Assembly: GCF_009711475.1 (NCBI RefSeq) | Contig: NZ_SMMD01000814.1 | Location: 1 to 9,370 of the forward strand | Direction of reading: 5' to 3' | Source: Fulvivirga aurantia | GTDB lineage: Bacteria > Bacteroidota > Bacteroidia > Cytophagales > Cyclobacteriaceae | Length of the DNA stretch: 9,370 bases | In this document: one piece after another, positions 1 through 6,405 of the stretch | How the letters are laid out: each line of letters opens with the position of its first letter | How positions within the stretch are numbered: position 1 is the stretch's first letter | The notes under the pieces: generated by a model | Told to the model about the DNA's origin: nothing | Database searches by the model: none | What the model saw: only the letters and a program-made list of their open reading frames with translations | Translations under genes and position numbers: made by a program

Positions 1-23
1 ATCATTAATCATAGCTTTGTGCC

Positions 24-452
24 ATGGAAAAGACCGGGAAGGATAAATATTGCAATTGCCTGTACTACTCAGCTAATGCCCTGGCCAGAATGCTCACAAA
101 AATGGCAGAAGATTCATTTGGACGTACAGGTTTAGCACCTTCATACGGTTTTTTATTAATGAGTGTAAATGATAAACCTGGAATTCAGCCTAAAGAACTC
201 AGTGAGCATATGCAACTCACTCCTTCTACTGTAACCAGATTATTAGAAAAATTAGAATACAAAGGCTTAGTCGAGCGAAGTGCGGTAGGCAGAGCAACAG
301 AAGTGAGACCTACATCTGATGGTGTTAAACTGCAACCTCTTTTACGCGAATCATGGCAAAACCTTTATAAAGAGTATTCTAACTTACTTGGTGAAGATCA
401 AGCCAAAAAACTGACTAAAGAAATTCATGAAGCGTCACAGTTGATGCAGTAA
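24..452 (+). CDS. MarR-family winged-helix transcriptional regulator (possible OhrR-like redox sensor)
   Basis: A 142-residue protein of usual MarR length. It should bind DNA as a dimer in the cytoplasm. The winged helix-turn-helix spans about residues 54-100: helix LSEHMQL (59-65), recognition helix TPSTVTRLLEKLEYKGLVER (66-85) and a wing around 86-98 with R85, R90 and R95. N- and C-terminal helices would form the dimer interface. Start: in-frame stops lie at 6-8 and 12-14, so ATG 24 is the first possible start. The N-terminus carries Cys10 and Cys12 (CNCLYYSANAL). Cys12 aligns within about one residue of the peroxide-sensing Cys of Bacillus OhrR (CFLLYASS), so thiol sensing is an inference worth testing. 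It lies 45 nt upstream of an NADP-dependent oxidoreductase whose promoter carries a palindrome, suggesting local repression. The family assignment is firm; ligand and targets are not known from sequence. Confidence 0.93.
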   Translation: MEKTGKDKYCNCLYYSANALARMLTKMAEDSFGRTGLAPSYGFLLMSVNDKPGIQPKELSEHMQLTPSTVTRLLEKLEYKGLVERSAVGRATEVRPTSDGVKLQPLLRESWQNLYKEYSNLLGEDQAKKLTKEIHEASQLMQ

Positions 453-481
453 TTTTTTTCTATATATAATTGTATGTACAA
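441..481 (+). promoter_or_regulatory. Candidate Bacteroidota promoter overlapped by a MarR-type palindromic operator
   Basis: A TTG at 441-443 is followed after 21 nt by TATAATTG (465-472), one mismatch from the Bacteroidota -7 consensus TAnnTTTG and at a normal spacing. A palindrome TTGTA-TG-TACAA (470-481; perfect 5-bp arms) overlaps the -7 box and the expected start site, 16 nt before the ATG of the oxidoreductase at 498. MarR-family repressors commonly bind such short palindromes over promoter cores. The palindrome and spacing are seen; binding by the adjacent MarR protein is inferred. The -33 element lies inside the end of the MarR gene. Confidence 0.5.
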
Positions 482-497
482 CTAAATAAATATAAAG

Positions 498-1142
498 ATG
501 AGTAAGAAAATAGGAATTTTAGGATCTGGCATAGTAGCCAAAACGTTAAGTATGGGCTTTGCAAAACATGGATATGAGGTAAAACTAGGAACTCGTAGTC
601 CGGAAAAACTAGCCGATTGGCAGCGGGAAGAAGCTCAACAAGTAAACATAGGTACATTTGATGAAGCGGCCTCATTTGGTGAAATCATTGTACTTGCCGT
701 GAAGGGTACAGCGGCTAAGTCTGCAATAGACCTGGCAAAGGCTGACAACCTAAAAAACAAAGTAGTAATAGATGCCACAAACCCTATTGCTGATGAGCAA
801 CCTGAAGAAGGTGTGCTGAAATTCTTCACAGACCAGAATTACTCCCTAATGGAAGAACTGCAAAAAGAGCAGCCTCATACAAAATTTGTAAAGGCATTTA
901 GCAGTGTAGGAAGTGCTCTGATGGTTAACCCAAATTTGGACAGTAAACCCACCATGTTTATCGCTGGCAATGATGATGAAGCTAAGCAAATTGTATCTGA
1001 AATTATAGATCAGTTTGGTTGGGAAACTGCCGACATGGGTAAAGCACAGGCGGCTCGGGCCATCGAGCCTTTGTGTATGTTATGGTGTATTCCTGGCTTT
1101 AGAGATAACCAGTGGTCTCATGCTTTTAAATTGTTAAAATAA
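498..1142 (+). CDS. NADP-binding F420-oxidoreductase-like (FNO/STEAP-type) dehydrogenase
   Basis: A 214-residue cytoplasmic protein of the family called NADPH-dependent F420 reductase-like or NADP oxidoreductase coenzyme F420-dependent. The N-terminal Rossmann fold is clear: KIGILGSGIVAKTL at residues 4-17 holds the GxGxxA loop (G9, G11, A14), and GTRSPEKL at 31-38 sits at the end of strand beta-2, where FNO enzymes bind the 2'-phosphate of NADP through Ser/Thr-Arg and Lys (here T32, R33, K37). VVIDATNP follows about 60 residues later, as usual. The C-terminal part (KAFSSVGSALMVNP, then IEPLCMLW) resembles FNO and STEAP relatives. True F420 dependence is doubtful because Bacteroidota generally do not make F420, so the electron acceptor is unknown. 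It follows the MarR gene by 45 nt with its own candidate promoter/operator. A thiol- or quinone-stress role is only an inference from that pairing. Confidence 0.85.
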   Translation: MSKKIGILGSGIVAKTLSMGFAKHGYEVKLGTRSPEKLADWQREEAQQVNIGTFDEAASFGEIIVLAVKGTAAKSAIDLAKADNLKNKVVIDATNPIADEQPEEGVLKFFTDQNYSLMEELQKEQPHTKFVKAFSSVGSALMVNPNLDSKPTMFIAGNDDEAKQIVSEIIDQFGWETADMGKAQAARAIEPLCMLWCIPGFRDNQWSHAFKLLK

Positions 1143-1201
1143 CATTGATTTGCATGTTTCAAAATATGCCGCTTTAAGAAATTATTTAATCTTATAATCA
1201 A

Positions 1202-1252
1202 TTGGGAGTTAGCCTATTATTTTAGAAAATAATACCTCTGGGCTACTCCCAA
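1202..1252 (+). terminator. Long two-part stem-loop, probable terminator of the oxidoreductase gene
   Basis: An outer stem pairs TTGGGAGTTAGCC (1202-1214) with GGCTACTCCCAA (1241-1252), 12 bp with one bulged T. Directly inside, TATTATTTT (1215-1223) pairs with AAAATAATA (1226-1234), 9 bp around an AG apex, leaving CCTCTG (1235-1240) unpaired on the 3' side. It begins 60 nt after the oxidoreductase stop codon, which fits a terminator. No proper T-tract follows (AATATTTCGG), so a processing hairpin, a structured leader or a short dispersed palindromic element are alternatives. The pairing is seen; the function is inferred. Confidence 0.45.
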
Positions 1253-1320
1253 ATATTTCGGTTAATAATTAATTCATCATATCAAAACACAGGCTTATTT
1301 ATGCAGTAATATGGTGGTTT

Positions 1321-1348
1321 TACCTTAGTTGAAACAAAAATCAACTAA
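1321..1348 (+). promoter_or_regulatory. Leader inverted repeat and weak -7 box before the PhoD-like gene
   Basis: TTAGTTGA (1325-1332) and TCAACTAA (1341-1348) form a perfect 8-bp inverted repeat around an A-rich 8-nt spacer, ending 12 nt before the ATG at 1361. TACCTTAG (1321-1328) overlaps the left arm and is one mismatch from TAnnTTTG, but I see no good TTTG at -33. The repeat could be an operator or a 5'-UTR hairpin controlling the phosphatase. No match to a known Pho-box is claimed. Confidence 0.35.
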
Positions 1349-1360
1349 ACCAACCTCACC

Positions 1361-3493
1361 ATGAAAAACTTATTTACAGCACTCTTAGTGCTTTTGAGTA
1401 TTACTATAAATGCTCAAAATCGAACTGGCCTTACAGCCATTACCCGCACAGGATCTACACAAAATTTAGACAGCTATTTCGATCCTGCACTTAAGCCATT
1501 TTACCACGGTGTGGCTTCGGGAGACCCTTTGCAAAATCGTGTGATTATCTGGACGAGAGTTACACCTGAGTCAGATGGCACCATTCCGGTAAGTTGGCGC
1601 GTAGCTACCGATCCTAATATGACTAATGTAGTTAATAACGGTGTTTATTATACAGACGCCAGCAAAGACTACACGGTAAAAGTGGATGTGGGTGGTTTGC
1701 TTTCCGCCACTACATATTATTATGACTTCAATGCATTGGGAGCTACATCCATAACAGGAAGAACGAGAACAGCCCCAGAAGGAGACATCAATCAACTTCG
1801 GTTTGCTGTAGTGTCTTGCTCCAACTATCAGGATGGTTATTTCAACGCCTACGAGCGTATCTCAGAGAGAAATGATATAGATGCGCTTATCCACCTCGGA
1901 GACTATATCTATGAGTATGAAGCTGGAGGGTATGGATACTCTGAAGATGTAAACAGGGGCCACATTCCGGAGAATGAGATCATTTCACTCATGGATTACA
2001 GAATCAGATACTCCTACTACCGTCTCGATCCACAGCTAAGAAAGGCGCATCAACAACTGCCGTTTATTACTATTTGGGATGATCATGAGTTTGCCAACAA
2101 CGCTTATATGGATGGTGCTGAGAACCATCAATCAAACGAAGGCGAATGGAACGCCCGAAAAAACAACGCCTACCAGGCATATTTTGAGTGGATGCCTATT
2201 AGATCAACAGAAGACCCTAATCGTATCTATAGAAAAATCAATTATGGCAACCTTATGGATTTGATCCTTCTCGATACACGAGTTGAAGGTAGAGAAAAGC
2301 AAGAGGACAGTCTGATCGGTAAAAGAAAGGCTGGTTTAAGAACTGAGGCCGATTTCGAAATGTACCTCGAACAAATCATGCCTAATTCGGTGAAAGGCAA
2401 CCTTTCTTCGGAAGAATACCAATACCTTTTAGATATCATCAGCAAATGGGGTGTTGAAGACAAGGGAATTTCAAAGCTTTCTGAACTGGAGAACGATGAG
2501 GAATTCATTAAAGCAAAAGCTTTGATTGAAAAAGCATATCAGGCAGAAGGAAGAACTTCTAATCATAGCAATACGAAACAAGCAGCATCTAGACAGCTAC
2601 TAAGCGAAACCCAGTTTTCATGGTTTGAAAATAACCTGAAGAATTCAAACGCTCAATGGAAAGTTGTAGCCAATCAGGTTTTACTTATGCCTCTCAGAGG
2701 TCTTGGCCTTACCGACACCTGGGATGGGTATGCCGACAGCAGAGAGCGGTTGTTAGATTACATTAAAAGTAATGATATCGATAATGTGGTGATGCTTACA
2801 GGAGATATTCATATGACATTTGCAGGAGACCTGCCTACCTCCTTTTGGAGCTATACTTTCAACAAGAAAAATTCAGCAGCAGTAGAGTTTGTAGCTCCAA
2901 GCATCTCATCTGGCAATCTTGATGAGCTTGTTGGTATCTCTGATGGATTTCTTACCAGGCTTTTGGGCCTATTCAACCCACACATAAAAAATGCTGACCT
3001 CAATGAGCATGGTTATTTTCTACTCACCGTAAACGGGCAAAAAGCTCAGGCTGATTGGTACTATGTAGATGATGTGAAAACGATCACTACAGGGCAGAGC
3101 AATGGCGAAAGCTGGTATGTAAATAGTGGGGACACACGACTTAAAGAAGCGAGTGGTCCCATACAATCTTCAAATGCATACAATGTAAGCGCTCCTTCCC
3201 TACCCTCAGTATCGGCTACCGGTTTTGAGAAAGGCAATATAATGGTCATTGGCAACTATCCTAACCCGGCTGACGCTTTTACCACCATACACTATGGATT
3301 GTCTGAAAAGTCGAATGTAAAAATTGAACTGAGAGATAGCAAAGGTCAGTTAGCAAAGGAAGTGCTAAATCAGGAACAAGAAGCGAATCTATACGCACTT
3401 ACGCTGGATACGGAAGACCTGAAACCGGGTGTTTATATCTACACGGTTACTACCGGTAAAGAGCAAATAACCAGAAGATTGGTTATTAAGTAA
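1361..3493 (+). CDS. Secreted PhoD-like alkaline phosphatase/phosphodiesterase with T9SS sorting domain
   Basis: A 710-residue secreted metallophosphoesterase that would release phosphate from organic mono- or diesters outside the cell. Residues 1-19 are a signal peptide (K-N basic end, hydrophobic core, INAQ). A PhoD_N Fn3-like domain covers about 45-140, starting with HGVASGDP (49-56). The catalytic PhoD domain begins at VVSCSN (150-155; the Cys typical of PhoD metal sites), then HLGDYIYEY (178-186), IWDDHEFANN (238-247), LLDTRVEGR (303-311) and LTGDIHMTFAG (479-489). These supply the expected Asp, Tyr, Asn and His metal ligands. About 100 charged, probably helical residues (312-410) separate DTR from RQLLSETQ, where many PhoD proteins have a short link. 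Residues about 628-710 form a type A T9SS C-terminal domain (NYPNPADAFTTIHY, then LKPGVYIYTV, ending RRLVIK), predicting export by the type IX system and cleavage or surface anchoring. It stands alone between two hairpins. Substrate is not predictable. Confidence 0.93.
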   Translation: MKNLFTALLVLLSITINAQNRTGLTAITRTGSTQNLDSYFDPALKPFYHGVASGDPLQNRVIIWTRVTPESDGTIPVSWRVATDPNMTNVVNNGVYYTDASKDYTVKVDVGGLLSATTYYYDFNALGATSITGRTRTAPEGDINQLRFAVVSCSNYQDGYFNAYERISERNDIDALIHLGDYIYEYEAGGYGYSEDVNRGHIPENEIISLMDYRIRYSYYRLDPQLRKAHQQLPFITIWDDHEFANNAYMDGAENHQSNEGEWNARKNNAYQAYFEWMPIRSTEDPNRIYRKINYGNLMDLILLDTRVEGREKQEDSLIGKRKAGLRTEADFEMYLEQIMPNSVKGNLSSEEYQYLLDIISKWGVEDKGISKLSELENDEEFIKAKALIEKAYQAEGRTSNHSNTKQAASRQLLSETQFSWFENNLKNSNAQWKVVANQVLLMPLRGLGLTDTWDGYADSRERLLDYIKSNDIDNVVMLTGDIHMTFAGDLPTSFWSYTFNKKNSAAVEFVAPSISSGNLDELVGISDGFLTRLLGLFNPHIKNADLNEHGYFLLTVNGQKAQADWYYVDDVKTITTGQSNGESWYVNSGDTRLKEASGPIQSSNAYNVSAPSLPSVSATGFEKGNIMVIGNYPNPADAFTTIHYGLSEKSNVKIELRDSKGQLAKEVLNQEQEANLYALTLDTEDLKPGVYIYTVTTGKEQITRRLVIK

Positions 3494-3496
3494 TAA

Positions 3497-3546
3497 AAAA
3501 GTGCCTCAAGTTTTCAAGGTTAAACCCTAAATCTTGAGGCACTTTT
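3497..3546. terminator. Bidirectional rho-independent terminator between convergent genes
   Basis: AAAAGTGCCTCAAG (3497-3510) and CTTGAGGCACTTTT (3533-3546) form a perfect 14-bp stem around a 22-nt loop. T-runs follow on both strands, so it can end the PhoD-like gene (stop at 3493) and the hslV-arsC unit from the other side (stop at 3562). Confidence 0.92.
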
Positions 3547-3561
3547 AACTTTAATGAGCTA

Positions 3562-3903
3562 TTAAATAAAAGCCTCCACTTTCTCAGGAGGACGACAAAC
3601 AGCGGCTTGTTTTTCTTTAATTACTATAGGTCTTTCGATAAGTTTAGGGTATTGCACCATGGCCTCTACCCACTCATCATCAGTCAGTGATTTACCTTTG
3701 AAGTTCTCTTTATAATCAGCCTCACCTTTTCTTATCAACTGCTCAGGTTTGATGCCGATCATTTCGATCAAATCTTTAAGCTCTTCCTTTGATGGAACTG
3801 TCTTCATATACTCCACCACTTGTACCATTTGACCCGAAGCTTCAATTTTTTTGAGCACTTCTCTACTTTTAGAACATCTTGGGTTGTGATAAATAGTTAG
3901 CAT
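3562..3903 (-). CDS. arsC: ArsC-family arsenate reductase (glutaredoxin type)
   Basis: A 113-residue thioredoxin-fold protein of the ArsC/YfgD family, which reduces arsenate to arsenite using glutathione/glutaredoxin or an equivalent thiol. The N-terminus IYHNPRCSKSR places the nucleophilic Cys at 10. The three arginines that bind arsenate in plasmid R773 ArsC (R60, R94, R107) have counterparts R58 (IRKGE), R91 (ERPIVI) and R104 (CRPPEKV), so all active-site residues are present. This also separates it from Spx regulators, which lack this set. Length is close to the family's roughly 115-140. Its ATG begins one nucleotide after the hslV stop, so the two are almost certainly co-transcribed and probably translationally coupled. 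No ars regulator or arsenite pump is in view, so general thiol or stress chemistry is possible; many chromosomal copies are not in ars operons. Confidence 0.92.
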   Translation of the reverse strand: MLTIYHNPRCSKSREVLKKIEASGQMVQVVEYMKTVPSKEELKDLIEMIGIKPEQLIRKGEADYKENFKGKSLTDDEWVEAMVQYPKLIERPIVIKEKQAAVCRPPEKVEAFI

Positions 3904-3904
3904 A

Positions 3905-4444
3905 TTAAGATACTTTTTCTACTACTAAATTATGGTTTGTATAAATACAGATATCGGCAGCAATGTTAAGGCTTTCTCTTACGATATCTTCAGCTGTAAG
4001 GCCTGCTGCATGCTTTTTGAGCGCATATGCTGCAGATTGTGCATACATGGCTCCTGAACCAACGGCAGCAATATCATGATCTGGTTCCAACACATCACCT
4101 GTGCCCGACACGATCAGTACTTCGGTTTTATCTGCTGTGATTAGCATGGCCTCTAACTTGCGCAAATATCTATCAGTGCGCCAGTCTTTGGCTAACTCTA
4201 CTGCAGCACGCTTCATGTTGCCACCGAAGCTGTTCAATTTCTCATCAAATCTCTCTAAAAGTGTAAATGCATCGGCAGTAGATCCTGCAAAACCAGTTAC
4301 TATCTTACCATCCTGAAGTTTTCTAATCTTTTTCACATTACTCTTGGCCACATAATTGCCCATAGTTGCTTGTCCGTCTGCACCAATGGCCACTTCTCCG
4401 TTATGTATAACCGCCAACACGGTTGTTGATCTTACTTTGGTCAT
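3905..4444 (-). CDS. hslV: ATP-dependent protease subunit HslV (ClpQ)
   Basis: A 179-residue Ntn-hydrolase, the proteolytic dodecamer of the cytoplasmic HslUV complex. From the chosen ATG the protein starts MTKVRSTTVLAVIHNGEVA. The mature enzyme should begin at Thr7 (the TTV motif) after self-removal of a six-residue propeptide, and Thr7 is the nucleophile. Other family marks are IGADGQATMG, NVKKIRKL (with the active-site Lys region), VTGFAGSTADAFTLLERF, WRTDRYLRKLEA and AVGSGAMYAQSAA. The frame stays open to a TTG at 4477 (11 extra residues, GSTQNKTKNR), but homologues have short leaders and 4444 is an ATG, so 4444 is preferred. hslU, the ATPase partner, is not in the window. arsC follows after one base, and transcription probably ends at the 3497-3546 hairpin. 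I could not identify a convincing promoter in the 191-nt upstream gap. Confidence 0.97.
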   Translation of the reverse strand: MTKVRSTTVLAVIHNGEVAIGADGQATMGNYVAKSNVKKIRKLQDGKIVTGFAGSTADAFTLLERFDEKLNSFGGNMKRAAVELAKDWRTDRYLRKLEAMLITADKTEVLIVSGTGDVLEPDHDIAAVGSGAMYAQSAAYALKKHAAGLTAEDIVRESLNIAADICIYTNHNLVVEKVS

Positions 4445-4524
4445 TCTGTTTTTTGTTTTGTTTTGAGTTGAACCCAAACACGGATTCTGATTATAACTTA
4501 TCTAGCAAACGCAAGATCTTAAGT

Positions 4525-4540
4525 CAGGTTTTAAGACCTG
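4525..4540 (-). promoter_or_regulatory. Imperfect 16-bp palindrome upstream of hslV
   Basis: CAGGTTTTAAGACCTG is a palindrome with seven of eight symmetric pairs, about 80 nt before the hslV ATG. It could be an operator for a dimeric regulator. On the plus strand it is followed by seven Ts (4543-4549), so it also has the form of a short terminator, but no plus-strand gene precedes it. Only the symmetry is observed; any role is a guess. Confidence 0.25.
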
Positions 4541-4573
4541 CATTTTTTTAATTCACTATCGCTTTAAATGAAG

Positions 4574-4604
4574 AACGATCCCCAGAAATCTTCTGAGGAT
4601 CGTT
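4574..4604 (-). terminator. Stem-loop downstream of the E2 gene, probable terminator
   Basis: Arms 4574-4587 and 4591-4604 form a 14-bp stem around a 3-nt loop, starting 31 nt after the E2 stop codon. The single non-complementary pair becomes a G-U wobble in the minus-strand transcript but a C-A mismatch on the plus strand, which favours the minus orientation. The T-tract after it is poor (CTTCATTTAAAG), so termination may be partial. Confidence 0.6.
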
Positions 4605-4635
4605 ACTTTTTGTCTTGATATAAACCCGTAGGTGA

Positions 4636-6318
4636 TTATACTAAAATTCTCACCGGGTTTTCTAATAGCCCTTTAAGCGTTTGTAAGAAAGCAGCTCCTA
4701 ATGCACCATCTACTACTCTATGGTCACATGAAAGCGTCACCTTCATCACATTGCCTGGCACTAACTGGCCGTCTTTTACAACAGCAGTTTGCTTAATACC
4801 GCCTACAGCAAGAATACAAGAGTCTGGCGGATTGATGATCGCTGTAAACTCTTCTATGCCAAACATACCTAAGTTGGAAATGGTAAATGTGTTACCTTCC
4901 CACTCGTGTGGCTGCAATTCTTTACTCGTTGCTTTCTTTGCAAGTTGTTTTACCTCAGCTGAAATGTGAGACAGGTTTTTGCTGTCAGCAAATCTCACAA
5001 CAGGTACTAGCAACCCTTCGTCTACTGCTACCGCTACACCAATATGTACGTGCTTGTTGTATCTTATTTTATCTCCTAACCATGAAGAGTTTACTTTAGG
5101 GTGTTGTCTCAAGGCTGCTGCTACAGCTTTGATTGCGATGTCGTTAAAGCTGATCTTCACCGGAGAGTACTCATTCATTGAAGCACGCGCTTCCATCGCT
5201 TTGTCCATGTTAATCTCCATGGTAAGGTAGAAGTGAGGCGCAGTGAATTTACTCTCTGCTAATCGCTTAGCGATTGTTTTTCTCATCTGAGACACGTTCT
5301 GCTCTTCGTAGCTCTCTTCACCCACAACTTGTGGTATGTTGAAGGTTGAGCCCTCTTCTTTAGCAGCCTGCTGCACAACTTCTTTAGCAGGTGTATAGTT
5401 TTCTACATCTTTCTTTACGATACGGCCATTATCACCTGAGCCAGGTATTTTTGATAAATCATAACCTTTATCAGAAGCCATCTTCTTAGCTAGAGGTGAA
5501 GCTTTTATTCTTCCATCAGCTGTAGATGTATCTTGTGTCGCTTTTTGAGCAGAACTGTCTTTGCTTTCTGTTTTTTGCTCAGTAGATTTCTTTTCTGATG
5601 ATTTATCTTCCTTCTTCTCTTCTTTTCCAGAGTCAGAAGACTCATCTTTTGAAGCCTTTGCCTTGTGAGCTTTCAATAACTTCTCATAGTCAGCTCCTTC
5701 TTCTCCAACAATTGCTAACACACCGTCAACCTCTACTGACTCACCTTCTTTGACACCGATATACAGTAAAGTGCCATCTTCATAGGCTTCAAGCTCCATG
5801 GTAGCTTTATCAGTTTCTACCTCGGCCATAATATCTCCGGAAGAAATTTTATCACCTTCTTTCTTTTGCCATGATGCAATGGTACCCTCAGTCATGGTAT
5901 CACTCATCTTAGGCATTGTAATAATAGTGGCGTTGATGTCTGATGTATCTATATCTTCGGTAGCCTCTTCGCTCTTCTCAGATTTTTCAGACTTATCATC
6001 AGCCTCATCATCTTTGCTCTCGCCATTATCGCTGCTTCCGCCTTCTTCCAGCTCTTTTAGAAGACCTTTTATGTCTTCACCTTCTTCACCTATAATGGCA
6101 ATAACACCATCTACCGGCACTGCCTCTTTTTCTTTTACACCAATATGTAGGAGCACTCCGTCTTCATAAGACTCCAACTCCATTGTTGCCTTGTCGGTTT
6201 CTACCTCGGCTAATATATCTCCAGATTTTATTTTATCTCCTTCTTTCACCAACCATGATGCAATCACACCTTCTTCCATGGTGTCGCTCATTTTGGGCAT
6301 TTTTATTACTTCCGCCAT
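4636..6318 (-). CDS. pdhC: Dihydrolipoamide acetyltransferase, E2 of the pyruvate dehydrogenase complex
   Basis: A 560-residue cytoplasmic E2 core protein (also called aceF) that passes acetyl groups from lipoamide to CoA. Order: lipoyl domain 1 (about 2-80, lipoylated Lys43 in ETDKA), an acidic/Ser linker, lipoyl domain 2 (about 131-208, Lys171 in ETDKA), a long Lys/Glu/Ser linker (about 220-266), the E1/E3-binding domain (270-308, from RIKASPLAKKMA to GRIVKKDV), then the catalytic domain (about 345-560) with SCDHRVVDGALG (530-541) holding catalytic His533 and Asp537. The MPKMSDTMxEG lipoyl start and the ASPLAKK binding motif favour pyruvate over 2-oxoglutarate or branched-chain E2. Start: the open frame reaches back to a TTG at 6351, but that codon falls within the -7 box of a near-perfect promoter, and the ATG at 6318 gives the canonical MAEVIKMPKMSDTM start. 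E1 and E3 genes are not in the window, so the gene appears to be transcribed alone. Confidence 0.96.
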   Translation of the reverse strand: MAEVIKMPKMSDTMEEGVIASWLVKEGDKIKSGDILAEVETDKATMELESYEDGVLLHIGVKEKEAVPVDGVIAIIGEEGEDIKGLLKELEEGGSSDNGESKDDEADDKSEKSEKSEEATEDIDTSDINATIITMPKMSDTMTEGTIASWQKKEGDKISSGDIMAEVETDKATMELEAYEDGTLLYIGVKEGESVEVDGVLAIVGEEGADYEKLLKAHKAKASKDESSDSGKEEKKEDKSSEKKSTEQKTESKDSSAQKATQDTSTADGRIKASPLAKKMASDKGYDLSKIPGSGDNGRIVKKDVENYTPAKEVVQQAAKEEGSTFNIPQVVGEESYEEQNVSQMRKTIAKRLAESKFTAPHFYLTMEINMDKAMEARASMNEYSPVKISFNDIAIKAVAAALRQHPKVNSSWLGDKIRYNKHVHIGVAVAVDEGLLVPVVRFADSKNLSHISAEVKQLAKKATSKELQPHEWEGNTFTISNLGMFGIEEFTAIINPPDSCILAVGGIKQTAVVKDGQLVPGNVMKVTLSCDHRVVDGALGAAFLQTLKGLLENPVRILV

Positions 6319-6348
6319 ATTACTTTTTGTGTATAAAAAATTGGAGAT

Positions 6349-6380
6349 CAAAAATAGGTCTTAATCTGCCTTTATTCAAA
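6349..6380 (-). promoter_or_regulatory. Bacteroidota-type promoter for the E2 gene
   Basis: On the minus strand, TTTG (6380-6377) is followed after 20 nt by TATTTTTG (6356-6349), an exact fit to TTTG / TAnnTTTG with normal spacing. Transcription would begin near 6342, leaving a leader of roughly 25 nt before the ATG at 6318. This also argues against the TTG start at 6351. The leader has no Shine-Dalgarno sequence, as is common in this phylum. Confidence 0.7.
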
Positions 6381-6405
6381 TTATTGATTTTTATTTTAAC
6401 AGCGA

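Noticed and set aside
460..675. Minus-strand open frame overlapping the promoter and start of the oxidoreductase
   Set aside because: Its sequence is the complement of a Rossmann-fold coding region and the AT-rich leader; composition is not protein-like.
1202..1252. Integron attC site
   Set aside because: No GTTRRRY/RYYYAAC core pair at the ends, and no integrase or cassette-like gene nearby.
2242..2508. Minus-strand open frame of 88 codons inside the phosphatase gene
   Set aside because: Ser-rich antisense shadow of the charged insertion; no promoter or motif.
4445..4477. N-terminal extension of HslV from a TTG codon
   Set aside because: Adds a Lys/Asn/Thr tail ahead of the conserved short propeptide; TTG is a rarer start than the ATG at 4444, which gives the family-typical length.
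5798..6169. Plus-strand open frame of 123 codons within the E2 gene
   Set aside because: It is antisense to the lipoyl-domain and Ser/Glu/Lys-rich linker region, gives a Ser-rich low-complexity product with no family features, and the opposite strand has clear homology.
5695..6315. DNA-level tandem duplication
   Set aside because: The similarity is between two lipoyl domains of one E2 protein, a normal feature of this family, with diverged codons; it is not a mobile or recent repeat.
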